A DNA stretch of 64,000 bases from Lepiota brunneoincarnata (lineage: Eukaryota; Basidiomycota; Agaricomycetes; Agaricales; Agaricaceae), in NCBI GenBank assembly GCA_023014365.1, contig JAEBUN010000014.1:1054001-1118000 (forward strand). The letters run 5' to 3'. The notes beneath the pieces were generated by a model that saw nothing but the letters and a program-made list of their open reading frames with translations, was not told where the DNA came from and did not search any database. The first letter of the stretch is position 1; every line of letters starts with the position of its first letter. Shown piece after piece: positions 1-9,754 of this stretch. Both the position numbers and the translations under genes were made by a program.

Positions 1-3000
1 ATGACTCCATCGGCTGCTGTTGGCGAGTGACTGCGCTTCGAAGCTCATGTGAGACTTGGGTGAACTCAGCACAGAGATCTGGATGGACTTGACGGAGGTT
101 AACGACGGAAGTGCGGAGATTAAGCAGTTGATTCCAGACGACTGAACGTGCTTGTTCAAGCCATTCTAGGGCAAGGTCTGGTTTTCCCATACTAAGTGCG
201 ACTGCAGCAGCCTCTCTGGGAAGATCTCCAAGCTTATGAAGTTGGGAGTGACGGGTATCAATAGGGTCTCCGATCCAAGCAGTCTGTGGGATGTGATCGA
301 TGGCCTGATTATAGGCGGCCAAGACGGAATGTGGATCATGATTTGGTGAGCAAAGGGAAGCCCAGCCCCATCTCTGAGATGCAATGACTTGGACCGAAGG
401 CGGGCCAGTGTTTGACGTTGCAGCAGACCGGAAATGAGAAATTGCTTCAGTCAAGTCACTCAGCAAGCCAGTGCGGTCAAATCGACTCTCGAAGGCACTC
501 GCAAGGTTGGAAAGCAGCAGTGGTTTATCAGGGTGGCCATCCGGGATGAGCAACATGGCCTCCTGATGATAATTGATTGCTTGGTCAATGTCACCGGGCG
601 CCCCTGCATGCTCAAATAGAGTCTGGTAGAAAAGCCCAAGGTTGTGGAGCCTCTCTGGTTTGCTAGTGTGTTCATCTGGAGTGAGCGACACCGCCTGTTG
701 TTGATTCTTGATAGCCTCATCAAGGTCGCTGCGCACCCCTGTATGCAGAAAGCGACTGTGGGAGGACAACCCAAGGGTAGCATGCACAGCAGGTTTGTTA
801 GGGTGTCCACCCGGAATGAGTGATATTGCCTGCTGTAGAATCTTGATTGACTCGTCAATGTCGCTGAGTGCCCCTGCATGCCTGAACCGACTGTGAAGCG
901 ACAGTCCAAGGTTGCTGAGCCCCCTCGGTTTGTCAGGATGATCATCTGGAGTGAGCAATACGCCTTGGTGTTGATTCTTGATTGCTTCGTCAAGGTCGCT
1001 GAGGACTCCTGTACGCTCAAACCGACTGTAGAAGGAGTGCCCAAGGTTGTTGAGCCCCCCCGGTTTGAAAGGGTCATTGTCTGGGATGAGCAACATAGCC
1101 CGCTGCTGGTTCTTGATTGCCTCATCAAGGTCGCTGAGTGCTCCTGTACGCTTATACCGACTGTGGAGGGAGAGCCCAAGGTTATTAAGTGCCTTTTGGG
1201 CACCGGCATGTCCATCTGGGGTGAGCAACACCACCCGCCGTTGATTCTTGATCGCTTCATCTAGGTCACTGAGGACTCCCCTATGCTCGAAACGATCGTG
1301 AAAAGAATGTGCGAGGTTGTTGAGCTCTGTCAGTTTGTCACGGTGACCATCGGGGGTGAGCGACACTGCCTGCTGCTGGTACTTGATCGCCTCCTCAAGG
1401 TCACCGATCATCCCCGTATGCTCAAAACGACTGCGGAATGACATTCCCAGGTCGTTGAGCCTCCGTGGTTTGTCGACATGCCCATCTGGGGTGAGTAACA
1501 CTGCTTGTTGTTGGCTCTTGATAGCCTCGTCAATGTCACTAAGCATGCCTGTACGCTCGAACCGACTGTGGAAGGAGCCCCCGAGGTTGTTGAGCCCTGC
1601 CAGTTTGTCAGAGTGGCCATCTGGGGCGAGAAGTACTGCTTCTTGTTGATACTTGATTGCCTCGTTGATGTCGCTTAGATCTCCCACATGCTCAAACCGA
1701 CTGTGGTGGGCAACCCCAAGGTTGTTGAGCCTCTCCGGCTTACTAGGATGTCCATCAGGGGTGAGTAATACTGCCTGCTGTTGATTCTCGATTGCTTCGT
1801 TAATGTCGCTGAGTGCCCTAGTGTGCTTATACCGATGGCGAAAGGAAAGCCCGAGGCCTTCAAGTCTCCCCGATCTGCTGGCATGTCCCTCTGGGGTCAG
1901 CCATAAAGCGTGCTGGTAATTCTTGATTGCCTCCTCAATATCGCTGAGCGCCTCAGTGCGCTCAAACCGGCTACCGAATGACATCCCGAGGTTGTGGAGC
2001 GCCGTCAATTCATCAGGATGACCATCGGGGATGAGTGAGATCGCGCGTTGTTGATATTTGATCGCCTCTTCAAGGTCGCTGAGCTCCCGTGTAAGCGTAT
2101 ACCGGTTGCGTAGAAAAAGCCCAAGGTTGTTGAGTACCGTTTGGTTGTTGGCATGTCCGTCGGGGTTGAGCCACCCCGCTTGCTGTAGATTCTTGATCGC
2201 TTCATTAATGTCGCTGAGCGCTCCCGTATGCTCAAACCGAGTGGCGAAGGAAGTCCCGAGGTTATTGAGCCTCACTGGTTTGTCGGCATGCCCATCTGGA
2301 GTCAACAACACCGCTTGCTGTAGGTTCTTGATTGCCTCGTCAATGTCACCGAAGACCCCTCTATGTTCGAATCGACTGCGGAACGACAGTCCAAGGTTGT
2401 TAAGCCCCCTTAGCTTGTAAGGGTGTCCATCTGGGATCGACGGCAATGCCAGCTGTTGGTTCTTGATTGCCTCCTCAAGGTCGTCTAGCGCGCCCGTATG
2501 TTCAAAACGAGTGTGGAAGGAAGTCCCGAGGTTGTGGAGCCTCAATGGTTTGTCGGCATGGCCATCGGGGGTGAGTAATACCGCCAGTTGTTGATTCTGG
2601 ATTGCCTCGTTGATGTAGCTAAGCTCGCCTGTACGTTCAAACCAACTCCGAAGGGAAATCCCGAGGTTGCTGAGCCCCCTCGCTTGGTCCGGATGGCCTT
2701 CTGGGGTGAGCAACAGCACCTGCCGCTGGCTCGCGACTGTTTCCTCGAGGTCGCTGAGTGCGCCTGTACGCTCAAACCGACTGTGGAAGGAGTTCGCGAG
2801 GTTGCCGAGCCTCGTCGGTTTGTTGGCATCTCCATCTGGTGTGAGCAACACTGCCTGCTGCTGACACTTGATTGCCTCGTCGATGTCGCTGAGCACCCCT
2901 GCATGCTCAAACCGACTGCGAAAGGAAACTCCGAGGTTGTGAAGTCCCATTGGTTCGAAAGCGTGACCCTCTGGGGTGAGCAGCATTGCTTGCTGTTGAC

Positions 3001-3250
3001 ATCTAATTGCCTCGTCGACATCGCTGAGCACTCCCGTACGTCCAAATCGACCGCGCAAGTAGAGCCCAAGGTTGTTGAGCCTCTGCGGCTTTTGGGGATG
3101 AGTATCAGGGGTGAGCGCTACAAGTTGCCGTTGCTTCTCGATTGCATCCTCAATGTCACTGAGCGCCCCTGTTTGCTGAAAGCGAATGTGGGAGGAAGCT
3201 GCGCGGACGTGATGTAATTTTTCTTGAGCTGTAGAAATGCCGTTCCCCAT
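1..3250 (-). CDS. TPR-repeat protein, CHAT-type (3' end outside window)
   Basis: One reading frame is open from the ATG at 3250 to the left edge. After about 25 residues come 21 tandem 46-residue units (138 nt each). Each has the pattern L-S-D-(I/L)-(D/E)-E-A-I ... LTPDGH ... LNNLG ... F-x-x-R-F-E-H-T-G, a TPR variant common in agaricomycete proteins. After the array the frame enters the helical linker that precedes the CHAT domain in the paralogue at 50424-55310; the CHAT domain itself would lie left of position 1. TPR-CHAT proteins are caspase/separase-like proteases or sensors in bacteria and fungi, but the substrate here is unknown. The protein starts MGN-G-I-S, which fits the N-myristoylation consensus and is shared with the paralogue (MGN-S-I-S), supporting this start. 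No stop or frameshift was found within the window. The repeats also create many shadow frames on the other strand. Confidence 0.82.
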   Translation of the reverse strand, partial: MGNGISTAQEKLHHVRAASSHIRFQQTGALSDIEDAIEKQRQLVALTPDTHPQKPQRLNNLGLYLRGRFGRTGVLSDVDEAIRCQQQAMLLTPEGHAFEPMGLHNLGVSFRSRFEHAGVLSDIDEAIKCQQQAVLLTPDGDANKPTRLGNLANSFHSRFERTGALSDLEETVASQRQVLLLTPEGHPDQARGLSNLGISLRSWFERTGELSYINEAIQNQQLAVLLTPDGHADKPLRLHNLGTSFHTRFEHTGALDDLEEAIKNQQLALPSIPDGHPYKLRGLNNLGLSFRSRFEHRGVFGDIDEAIKNLQQAVLLTPDGHADKPVRLNNLGTSFATRFEHTGALSDINEAIKNLQQAGWLNPDGHANNQTVLNNLGLFLRNRYTLTRELSDLEEAIKYQQRAISLIPDGHPDELTALHNLGMSFGSRFERTEALSDIEEAIKNYQHALWLTPEGHASRSGRLEGLGLSFRHRYKHTRALSDINEAIENQQQAVLLTPDGHPSKPERLNNLGVAHHSRFEHVGDLSDINEAIKYQQEAVLLAPDGHSDKLAGLNNLGGSFHSRFERTGMLSDIDEAIKSQQQAVLLTPDGHVDKPRRLNDLGMSFRSRFEHTGMIGDLEEAIKYQQQAVSLTPDGHRDKLTELNNLAHSFHDRFEHRGVLSDLDEAIKNQRRVVLLTPDGHAGAQKALNNLGLSLHSRYKRTGALSDLDEAIKNQQRAMLLIPDNDPFKPGGLNNLGHSFYSRFERTGVLSDLDEAIKNQHQGVLLTPDDHPDKPRGLSNLGLSLHSRFRHAGALSDIDESIKILQQAISLIPGGHPNKPAVHATLGLSSHSRFLHTGVRSDLDEAIKNQQQAVSLTPDEHTSKPERLHNLGLFYQTLFEHAGAPGDIDQAINYHQEAMLLIPDGHPDKPLLLSNLASAFESRFDRTGLLSDLTEAISHFRSAATSNTGPPSVQVIASQRWGWASLCSPNHDPHSVLAAYNQAIDHIPQTAWIGDPIDTRHSQLHKLGDLPREAAAVALSMGKPDLALEWLEQARSVVWNQLLNLRTSVVNLRQVHPDLCAEFTQVSHELRSAVTRQQQPMES

Positions 3251-3342
3251 GGTCCTCGACGCGTTGCTTGGATGGGCAGATGATTCAGACTGTACAACTT
3301 GTCTAAAGCGAGGCTAGGGATAATATTGTTGTACGTTGACAA

Positions 3343-3392
3343 CTAGGCGCAGAGTCAGCAAGGGATAAAGGTAAGAGTAAACACATACTCAC
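3343..3392 (-). other. possible 5'-UTR intron of the TPR gene
   Basis: Upstream of the ATG on the minus strand there is a GTGAGT donor, a TGCTGAC branch-like site and a CTAG acceptor 50 nt apart. The same acceptor context (CCTAG followed by TTGT) and an ATTATCCCTAGC block reappear upstream of the paralogue near 50330-50380, so this leader belonged to the duplicated unit. Splicing is inferred only from the motifs. Confidence 0.35.
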
Positions 3393-4232
3393 TTGGTACG
3401 AAAGAAAGTGGAACTGAATAAGGGCGACTAAATCTGGCGTTAGCGGCCTGGGAATATTGTCCACGCTATCACAGCCTCACTTGACCAAGCCGAAATAGAC
3501 GAAAATGTCTTGGCTTTACACTAATCATACGCCACAAGAAGTCGCAACTGGCATGTGTACCTGGTATCCATGCTGGAGCGTACCCTAGCGTACCTGCGTA
3601 GTCTAAGCTAAGTTAGCCGATATCAGTTAGATCGTTCAGGGGTGGATCAGATGTTCGAGCTTCAGCTGGCACAGTTGAAGAGTTATTCGGAAATAGCCTG
3701 GGTATGCTGAGAATGTTCGACAAGACTGGGAACTGGGATCTCGTTGCGGAACAAAGATGCCACGGGAATGTTTGGAGTAACCTGGAGTGCCTTGGACAAG
3801 GCCGGAAAAGTCGGAATGCTCATCAGATGATGTGGCGTAAGGGACTATTTAAGGTTGTTAAAACCCCTTTCACCAGCATAGACGCAAGAGCAGCACAAGA
3901 ATGGTGAGGTGATGGACGAGCAGAGCGGGGAGTGGGGAATTCAGTCATTGAGCCATTGATGGTGCAAACGATTAGGAGAGGGAGAGAGCGAACCCGCCGC
4001 CCACGTTATGTTTGCTAGAGCCTGTGGAGTCGTCAAGTCAAGACGGATGATTGTGAGAGCTTGTTGATTGTCAATTCTCTATGGAAACTCTCCACAGCTT
4101 AAAGCCAGTATCCATGGACAACACATGACAAAAGACCAAGAGAAGTATCGATGGTTATGTTCTTGCAAGCTACGGCCATGAGTCTTAGGGAAGCAGAGGT
4201 AGTCGATGTGATGGTAGAGGCGGCTGAGCCGT
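3393..4232. other. intergenic, no supported gene
   Basis: This stretch separates the TPR gene from the zuotin fragment. The small open frame at 3704-3907 has no recognisable domain, no paralogue in the window and no convincing splice context, so it is not called. Homology to zuotin begins abruptly near 4233, which looks like a rearrangement breakpoint. Confidence 0.4.
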
Positions 4233-4646
4233 GATGATAAACGCTATACTGAGAAGAAAAACAAAGCCGAGCGTGCGCGCAGGAAGAAGGAGGATATTGC
4301 CAAACTTCGTGGTCTTGTGGATCTTACATTGGGCTTGGACCCTCGTATCAAACGCATCAAGCAGCAAGAGAAAGAGGCGAGGGAGGCTAAGAAGCGCGGG
4401 CCTGCTGCTGGTACCAAGGCTGCCAAACAACAGGAAGAGGAAGCGGAGAGGAAGCTGAAGGAAGAGAAGGAGGCACAAGAAAAGGTCGGGGTTCCTCATC
4501 CATTTGTTAGGATGATTTCTGAAACTCAAACACGTTTGGTTTTGTAGGTTGAGCGTGAAGCGGCAAAAAAGGCCAAGGCCGCCGCGGCCAATGCGGCTAA
4601 GAAGGCTAGAAGAGTGGCAAGAGCTGCTGAAACTGCTGGCGCTTGA
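4233..4646 (+). pseudogene. zuo1: zuotin (DnaJ-type ribosome-associated chaperone), 3' fragment
   Basis: Two open segments (4233-4484 and 4548-4646) joined by a 63-bp GT-AG intron encode 116 residues ending in a stop. They match the charged central and C-terminal part of zuotin/MPP11: a KKNKAERARRKKED-type start, a GLDPRIKR segment, then long Lys/Glu/Ala helices ending in repeated KKA/ARR motifs. Zuotin is the J-protein of the ribosome-associated complex that stimulates Ssb-type Hsp70. The J domain with its HPD motif and everything N-terminal to it is absent, and no start codon or promoter precedes the homology. The last exon is duplicated at about 55463-55564. It is a truncated relic, or the acceptor side of a rearrangement. 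Confidence 0.6.
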
Positions 4647-4730
4647 CTGTGCTGAAGGTCATTTAGATCAGACGGGTTACAAACTCAGAGTTTTTACTGG
4701 CTAGTTTTGCACTGAGCCCCAGTATTGTTG

Positions 4731-4925
4731 TTACTTAGGGATAGTCAACATCAGCACACCATTACCGTCCTTGAGAGTGAAGTTTAGAAATATTGGGAGA
4801 CGACCGATCTCGTCGCAACGGCCTGAAATTTCACTAACACTCAGGGAACCATCATCAATTGAATAGTGCATATCTTGATCTTCATTCGCTCCATTTTCAT
4901 TTTTAAGAGGCGCGCCATGATAAGA
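4731..4925 (-). pseudogene. 3' end of an unidentified convergent gene
   Basis: A minus-strand frame ends at a stop at 4731-4733, convergent with the zuotin fragment. Its last 20-25 codons, around a FTLKDGNGVL motif, are matched at nucleotide level by 55640-55790 next to the second zuotin tail. The two sites therefore share a duplicated block that includes this 3' end. The upstream part of the frame runs into the dispersed repeat starting near 4936 and is probably not original. The product is not recognised. Confidence 0.35.
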
Positions 4926-4935
4926 GCGAATGTCT

Positions 4936-5330
4936 TGTGCTATGAGGGGTCCGAATAAAATAGATGTTTCAAATAAGTTTGGCATAAGGAGAACACAAAT
5001 AATACTTGACACAGCTCGGTACTAGGCAGGTTGGGATGAGGGGGACGGGGCTTAAGGAAAGCCTCAGAGACACCCAGGTGGAGAGGCCGAGGAGGGAGCG
5101 CGGTCTGGTCGCCCCGGAACTGCGCCACAGACTGGCTATACCTGTACCGAGTCCGGTAAGGGGAGGAGGGGACAAAAGGGGTATGGGTGGGCGGGTTTTT
5201 AGAACAGGCGCTGGCTACTGTGTGGTATACGTGCGAAAATGAAAGTGGGTAGCGAAGTGGGAGCAGGAGTAAAGGAAGAGGTTGGTTCTGCGGTGTGATC
5301 CTGTCACCTGTCTGCTCTTGAGCAAGAATC
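4936..5330 (+). repeat. decayed dispersed repeat, copy 1
   Basis: The start (a GTGCTATGAGGGG block followed by AATAAAATAG) is matched at 49696-49860. The CTCGGTACTAGGCAGG block and the following GC-rich region are matched on the opposite strand at 6290-6530. Three diverged copies identify a repeat family. No coding capacity or clean termini could be defined, so the class (SINE or LTR-derived) is open. Confidence 0.5.
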
Positions 5331-5331
5331 A

Positions 5332-5359
5332 GCACCTGGCGAGGCACCGAGCCAGGTGC
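5332..5359. repeat. perfect 9-bp hairpin
   Basis: GCACCTGGC is followed after 10 nt by GCCAGGTGC, a perfect inverted repeat at the distal edge of the dispersed repeat. The half-site CGCCAGGTGCT also occurs in the 49.8-kb copy. No terminator or regulatory role can be assigned. Confidence 0.45.
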
Positions 5360-6289
5360 CCCGCTTACAAGCATGAATACTGGGCACGCGCCCGCGAAGA
5401 AACAGAATGACTACGGTTTTGGAGGTCGAACGCACAGTGGTGACCATCATGTTTTTGGAGCCGTTGTCCTCAGTGAGCAATTCCACCCTGAAGGACCCGT
5501 GTGGTTCATCGCCGTTGTGTGCTTCGAGTGATCAGTGTTTAATTTACACACAAACAGATCAGAAGGTAAAGAGATTCGATGACTTTTCATTCCTGTATAT
5601 GTTTAGTTGCTTATTTGCGCACTGCCAGTAACTGGGCCCAGAAATAGCAGGCGATGCCGGGGACGATATCTTTTGTCTTAGAACAGGAATCGCCGATTTG
5701 CATGGGACAAAAAGCCTGAAATCTGGAAATTTTGCCATCAACCTCTAGTAGGGGGATTGCCGGGGGTGATGTATAGATATACGGGAATGCACTGCAAGTT
5801 ACTTCCATTCATGCAGGGGGTTATCGGGTCGGTTTAGATCCGCTCCTTTTTGTCAGCTAACTTACCTTGCTCGATTTGTTGCGGTGTCAGGTTTGTTTGT
5901 TTGTTTAGCTTCCAAGCCGGAGGGCTTGAAGCGCACGCGAGCTTGCCCCCAGTGACTTTCGCACAATGCCATATCCCATAGGGGCTCCCAACACTATTGA
6001 GATTCCTCTCTGTGTTTACAGGTTGCTAGACTATCAATCCTCCATTCAATCATCAAAGACATCAGGAAGACCGCCTAAGGCCAAAATGGAGGCAACCGGC
6101 CGTCTCTAGGCCGGAGCTATTGTAAACCAAATCAAGTACAAAGCAGGGACAAGCCACGCGTTCGGTCACTTCGGCGAGAATTAGTGTGACGCAGTGGTGA
6201 CATCAGGTTAGATCTCTGCTCTGTCTGTTCCGGCCGCATCCGGTGCCTGAGCAGAAGGACGATGTATAGGAGTCACAAACACATATCAA
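5360..6289. other. intergenic, nothing recognised
   Basis: No reading frame shows recognisable domains or a convincing exon series. The sequence is of mixed composition and is probably old repeat debris. Confidence 0.35.
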
Positions 6290-6530
6290 GATGCCAGATT
6301 CAACAGTCGTATACCACCCAATATCTAGCATCCTTTTCAAAACCCACCCATCCATACCCTTTTTATGTCCTTATTTCCCCGGACTCGATACAGGTCCAGT
6401 TGAGAGGTGCACGGTTCCGGGTGACCCGACCGTGCTTCCTCCTCGGCCTGACCACACAGGGTCAATGGGGCTTGTAGAAAGCCCGGTCCCTCTCCCCCAA
6501 CTTACACAGTAGCGAGTTCTGTTATTCTAC
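6290..6530 (-). repeat. decayed dispersed repeat, inverted copy
   Basis: The reverse complement aligns with about 4990-5180: a GACTCGGTACAGGT-like block, then TTCCGGG(T/C)GACC, CTCCCTCCTCGGCCT and a CCCCAACxTxCxxAGTA block in the same order. It forms a loose inverted pair with copy 1, with about 1.1 kb between them. Confidence 0.5.
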
Positions 6531-6539
6531 GTCACTGGT

Positions 6540-6560
6540 AATTTATAATTTATAATTTAT
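6540..6560. repeat. (AATTTAT)3 microsatellite
   Basis: Three exact tandem copies of a 7-nt unit lie at the edge of the dispersed repeat. Confidence 0.8.
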
Positions 6561-6561
6561 G

Positions 6562-6908
6562 TTATCTGGATGCCTCACAGTGCAAGATAATCATGCTACA
6601 CTACACTATGGCCACTCATAGAACACCATCATTGTCCCATTTATGTATAAGTAGAGGACTTCGCCTTCTTGCCACCTCAATTCTTGTGCATGTATTGAGA
6701 AACTGAGGTGAGCCACTCTCATTATTCCTTTCCCCATCTAATGTACTGAATGTGCTTGTGGATATTATCATTACACAAGGACAATCAGTCTGGAGCTGTG
6801 TGGAAGCACAAAGTGAGTTTTCTGAGGTGGATTTTGGTTTACTCAAGCTCCAACAATAAATGAGCCACAATTGATGTGATACACTGTCGAGAGGGCAAGA
6901 TCTCTGTG
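6562..6908. other. left flank of element A, nothing coding
   Basis: No supported gene. A short block near 6675-6705 resembles part of the copia LTR at the right edge of the window, suggesting an eroded LTR piece. The last five bases, CTGTG (6904-6908), are the left TSD of element A. Confidence 0.4.
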
Positions 6909-7569
6909 TGTCATATCCATGCCAACTCAGAGTCTAATCACTTAAACTTTGGCTTCTCGATTCCACGTGTGCTCCACACAACAACCCTCTGCCCTCTGAC
7001 TCAGCCCCGACTTGCTCTGACTGCAACCCACTGCCCTGATCATGTGACCACCTCCACATGTGCCATGGTCACCTGACCCTCAGTGTCTCTAGTTCCAGTC
7101 TCCATTTCCTGTCCATAGTCAAGATATGTTATTGGTCTCCATACCTGTACTGGTTTCCATTCCATTTGTAATCCGTTCATAATCTGTTTGTAACTATATT
7201 GGTCTCCACTTCACTCTGCATGTAGTCAGTACAAGTCATAGTTCGTAAGGCCAGTAGTATATATACCATAGGTACTTGGCTTGTACTCTTCAGTCTGATA
7301 ATCAAATCGAGCAGCGGACTAGCTCCCTGGTCCCTATCCTCTCCTCTCGTCTGCCTCGCTCTGCTTCAGCCCCGACTTCCTGAAATACGGACTAGGACAG
7401 TAGGAGGGCACAGCACATACGCTGAGGCCACAAGTCCAACTCCCTGCCTGACATACTCCACCTTGGTCCCGAAGTCTACATACTGACTTCGCCCTGTCCC
7501 CTGGTTATCTTACACCAAGGATACCACCCCAACCCTCTGCTTCGGTCCTGATCTGCACCGGCTCTAACA
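6909..7569 (+). repeat. 5' LTR of element A
   Basis: 661 bp, TG...CA ends. It contains a TATATATA box followed about 34 bp later by AGTCTGATAAT, the predicted transcript 5' end and self-primer. Confidence 0.93.
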
Positions 7570-7622
7570 GTATTATCAGACTCACACTCCTCCTGTCCAC
7601 CACACTCTGAATTTTTCTAACC

Positions 7623-9032
7623 ATGGTCTCTTGAACAGTTACCTGTACCTGCACTCTGGTAACTCCAGCTGCTCACTGTAGCAAATGCATCATTTGACAA
7701 CCTCCTTCCAAGGAACTGCAACCCAACTCCCCAAGGGCTTCTTGCTCTCGCCAACAATTGGTCGTGCCCTTGACTCCAGACCAGTTCTCTGAAGACATAC
7801 AACCTTTACTATTCCAGACCCCCAATGGCCCTGATGAAGGCCCTGACCCCAATCCTGATCCCAGCAACCCTGGTGATCCCGATGACTATCCTGACAATGG
7901 GGACAGGCCCCCGGGTGATGACGAACCATCAGACAACAGCGACAACAACAACAATACCCCACCTGGCAACAACTGAGATGACCATGATCGACTCCTACTC
8001 TGAGTTTTCCAATGCATAGCCAATCAAATGGATGGCTGTGGGAACTCTCAAGCCCCACAGCCTCCCCGAACTCCCTGTACCAAAGCTTGCAAACCTGACA
8101 TCTTTACAGGTTCCAACCCCGCCAAACTCAAACCCTTCCTCTTCCAATACCGACTCTACTTCCGTACTAACCCAGCTCAGTTTGCTATCCCTGCCACCAA
8201 GGTCAACTTTGCGTTGACGTACCTTACGGGTGTGGCACAGCAACACTTCAAAATTGGCCTCGACGAGGCTGACAACCATGGAATAATGCATGACTGGATC
8301 AAGGACTGGGACCAGTTCACCCTGGAACTGCAGACCAATTTCAGTCCCACAGATCCGACTGGAGAAGCTGCTGAGCAGCTTGACTCCCTCCAAATGCGCT
8401 ACGACAAGAAGATCGCCATCTACAACGTTGACTTTCTCCGACTAGCTGGCCAACTCCACTGGGGTGACGAAGTATTTTGTCACCGCTACTACAAAGGCCT
8501 CCCCAACCACATCCAGGACATCCTGTCCAATCGGCCTGATGGAAAACCCGACACCTTCATCAAAATGTGGGCAGCAGCGATGAAGATTGACACCCGCTAT
8601 TGGGAATGCCAGCGCAAGAAGGCCTGTGCCAAAGCCACTTCAGACCTGACTGCCTCTAGGAAACCTGGAGGCAACCCATCCCCATCCACCCTGTCCAACA
8701 CACAACCTGCCGCCAAGCCTGCCAACAGTAACAACAAAAGCAGCACCCCCAACAACAACAACAACTTCAAGGGTACTCTGCCCAACCCGTCTGCTGGTCA
8801 GAAATTGGCCCTGCCCAAATCTGATCTTACTAGTAAACTTGGTAAGGACGGTAAATTAACCCCTGAGGAATGTCAACGACGTTTCAACAATAACCTCTGC
8901 CTTGTCTGCGCAGATCCCAATCACAGGGCTGCCAACTGCGACAAGAAGAAATTCCCTGATGCCAAGGCTAAAGGCCGACAGGCTCAGCTCCCCGAGACAG
9001 ATGCACTGGCTCTCCCAAGCTCAGAAAAATAG
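7623..9032 (+). pseudogene. gag of element A, broken
   Basis: The ATG at 7623 is followed by a TGA at codon 4 (CGA in elements C and D). The frame is interrupted again in the N-terminal region and is then open from 8028 to 9032. The preserved part covers the capsid-like retrotransposon gag domain and the CCHC zinc knuckle (CX2CX4HX4C, around 8900-8940) that binds RNA in the particle. It ends at the same AAAAA-TAG site as element D, where the -1 pol frame takes over. A full product cannot be made without readthrough. Confidence 0.88.
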
Positions 9033-9088
9033 TCGGCGGTCCTCAGGCCTCTGCACAGACTGAGGATCGCATTGAACTCTTCTGTGCT

Positions 9089-9749
9089 TGTCATATCCAT
9101 GCCAACTCAGAGTCTAATCATTTAAACTTCAGCTTCTCGACTCCATGCATGTTCCACACAACAACCCTCTGCCCTCCGACTCGGCCCTGACCTACTCCGA
9201 CCACAACCCACTGCCCCGGTCATGCAACCACCTCCACACATGCCGTGGTCACCTGACCCTCAGTGTCTCATACCCCCATCTCCATTTCCCGTCTGTAGTC
9301 AAGATATGTTATTAGTCTCCATACCTGTACCTGTTTCCATTCCATTCGTAATCCGTTTGTAATCCGTTTGTAACTAGATTGGTCTCTGCTTCGCTCCGCA
9401 TGTAGTCAGTATGAGTCATAGTTCATAAGGCCAGTAGTATATATACCATAGGTACTTGGCTTGTACTCCTCAGTCTGATAATCAAATTGAGCAGTGGACC
9501 AGCTCCCTGTTCCCTATCCTCTCCTCTCTTCTGCCTCGCTCCGCTTTGGCTCTGACTTCCTGAAATATGGACTAGGACAGTAGGAGGGCACAGCACATAC
9601 GCTGAGGCTACAAGTCCAACCCCCTGTCTGAAGTACTCCGCCTTGGTTCCGAAGTCTATGTACTGACTTCGCCCCATCCTCCGGTTACCTTATATCAAGG
9701 ATACCACCCTGACCCTCCGCTTTGGTCCTGATCCGCACCGGCTCTGGCA
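9089..9749 (+). mobile_element. solo LTR of the chromovirus family inside A
   Basis: 661 bp, starting TGTCATATCC and ending CTCTGGCA, flanked by a perfect 5-bp TSD, GTGCT (9084-9088 and 9750-9754). It interrupts the gag-pol junction; the flanking sequence is continuous in D (near 32910). It probably remained after LTR-LTR recombination of a full insertion. Confidence 0.93.
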
Positions 9750-9754
9750 GTGCT

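Noticed and set aside
460..1260. 266-codon minus-strand frame in the TPR region
   Set aside because: It is a shadow: it lies on the same strand as the TPR gene but one base out of its frame, and has Ser/Thr/Arg-rich composition without a family.
1..3250. 138-bp periodic repeats resembling a CRISPR-like or satellite array
   Set aside because: The period is explained by a 46-codon TPR unit in one open frame; the units diverge as protein repeats do and there are no spacer/repeat boundaries.
3704..3907. 67-codon open frame upstream of the zuotin fragment
   Set aside because: No domain, no paralogue and no intron signals; of a length expected by chance.
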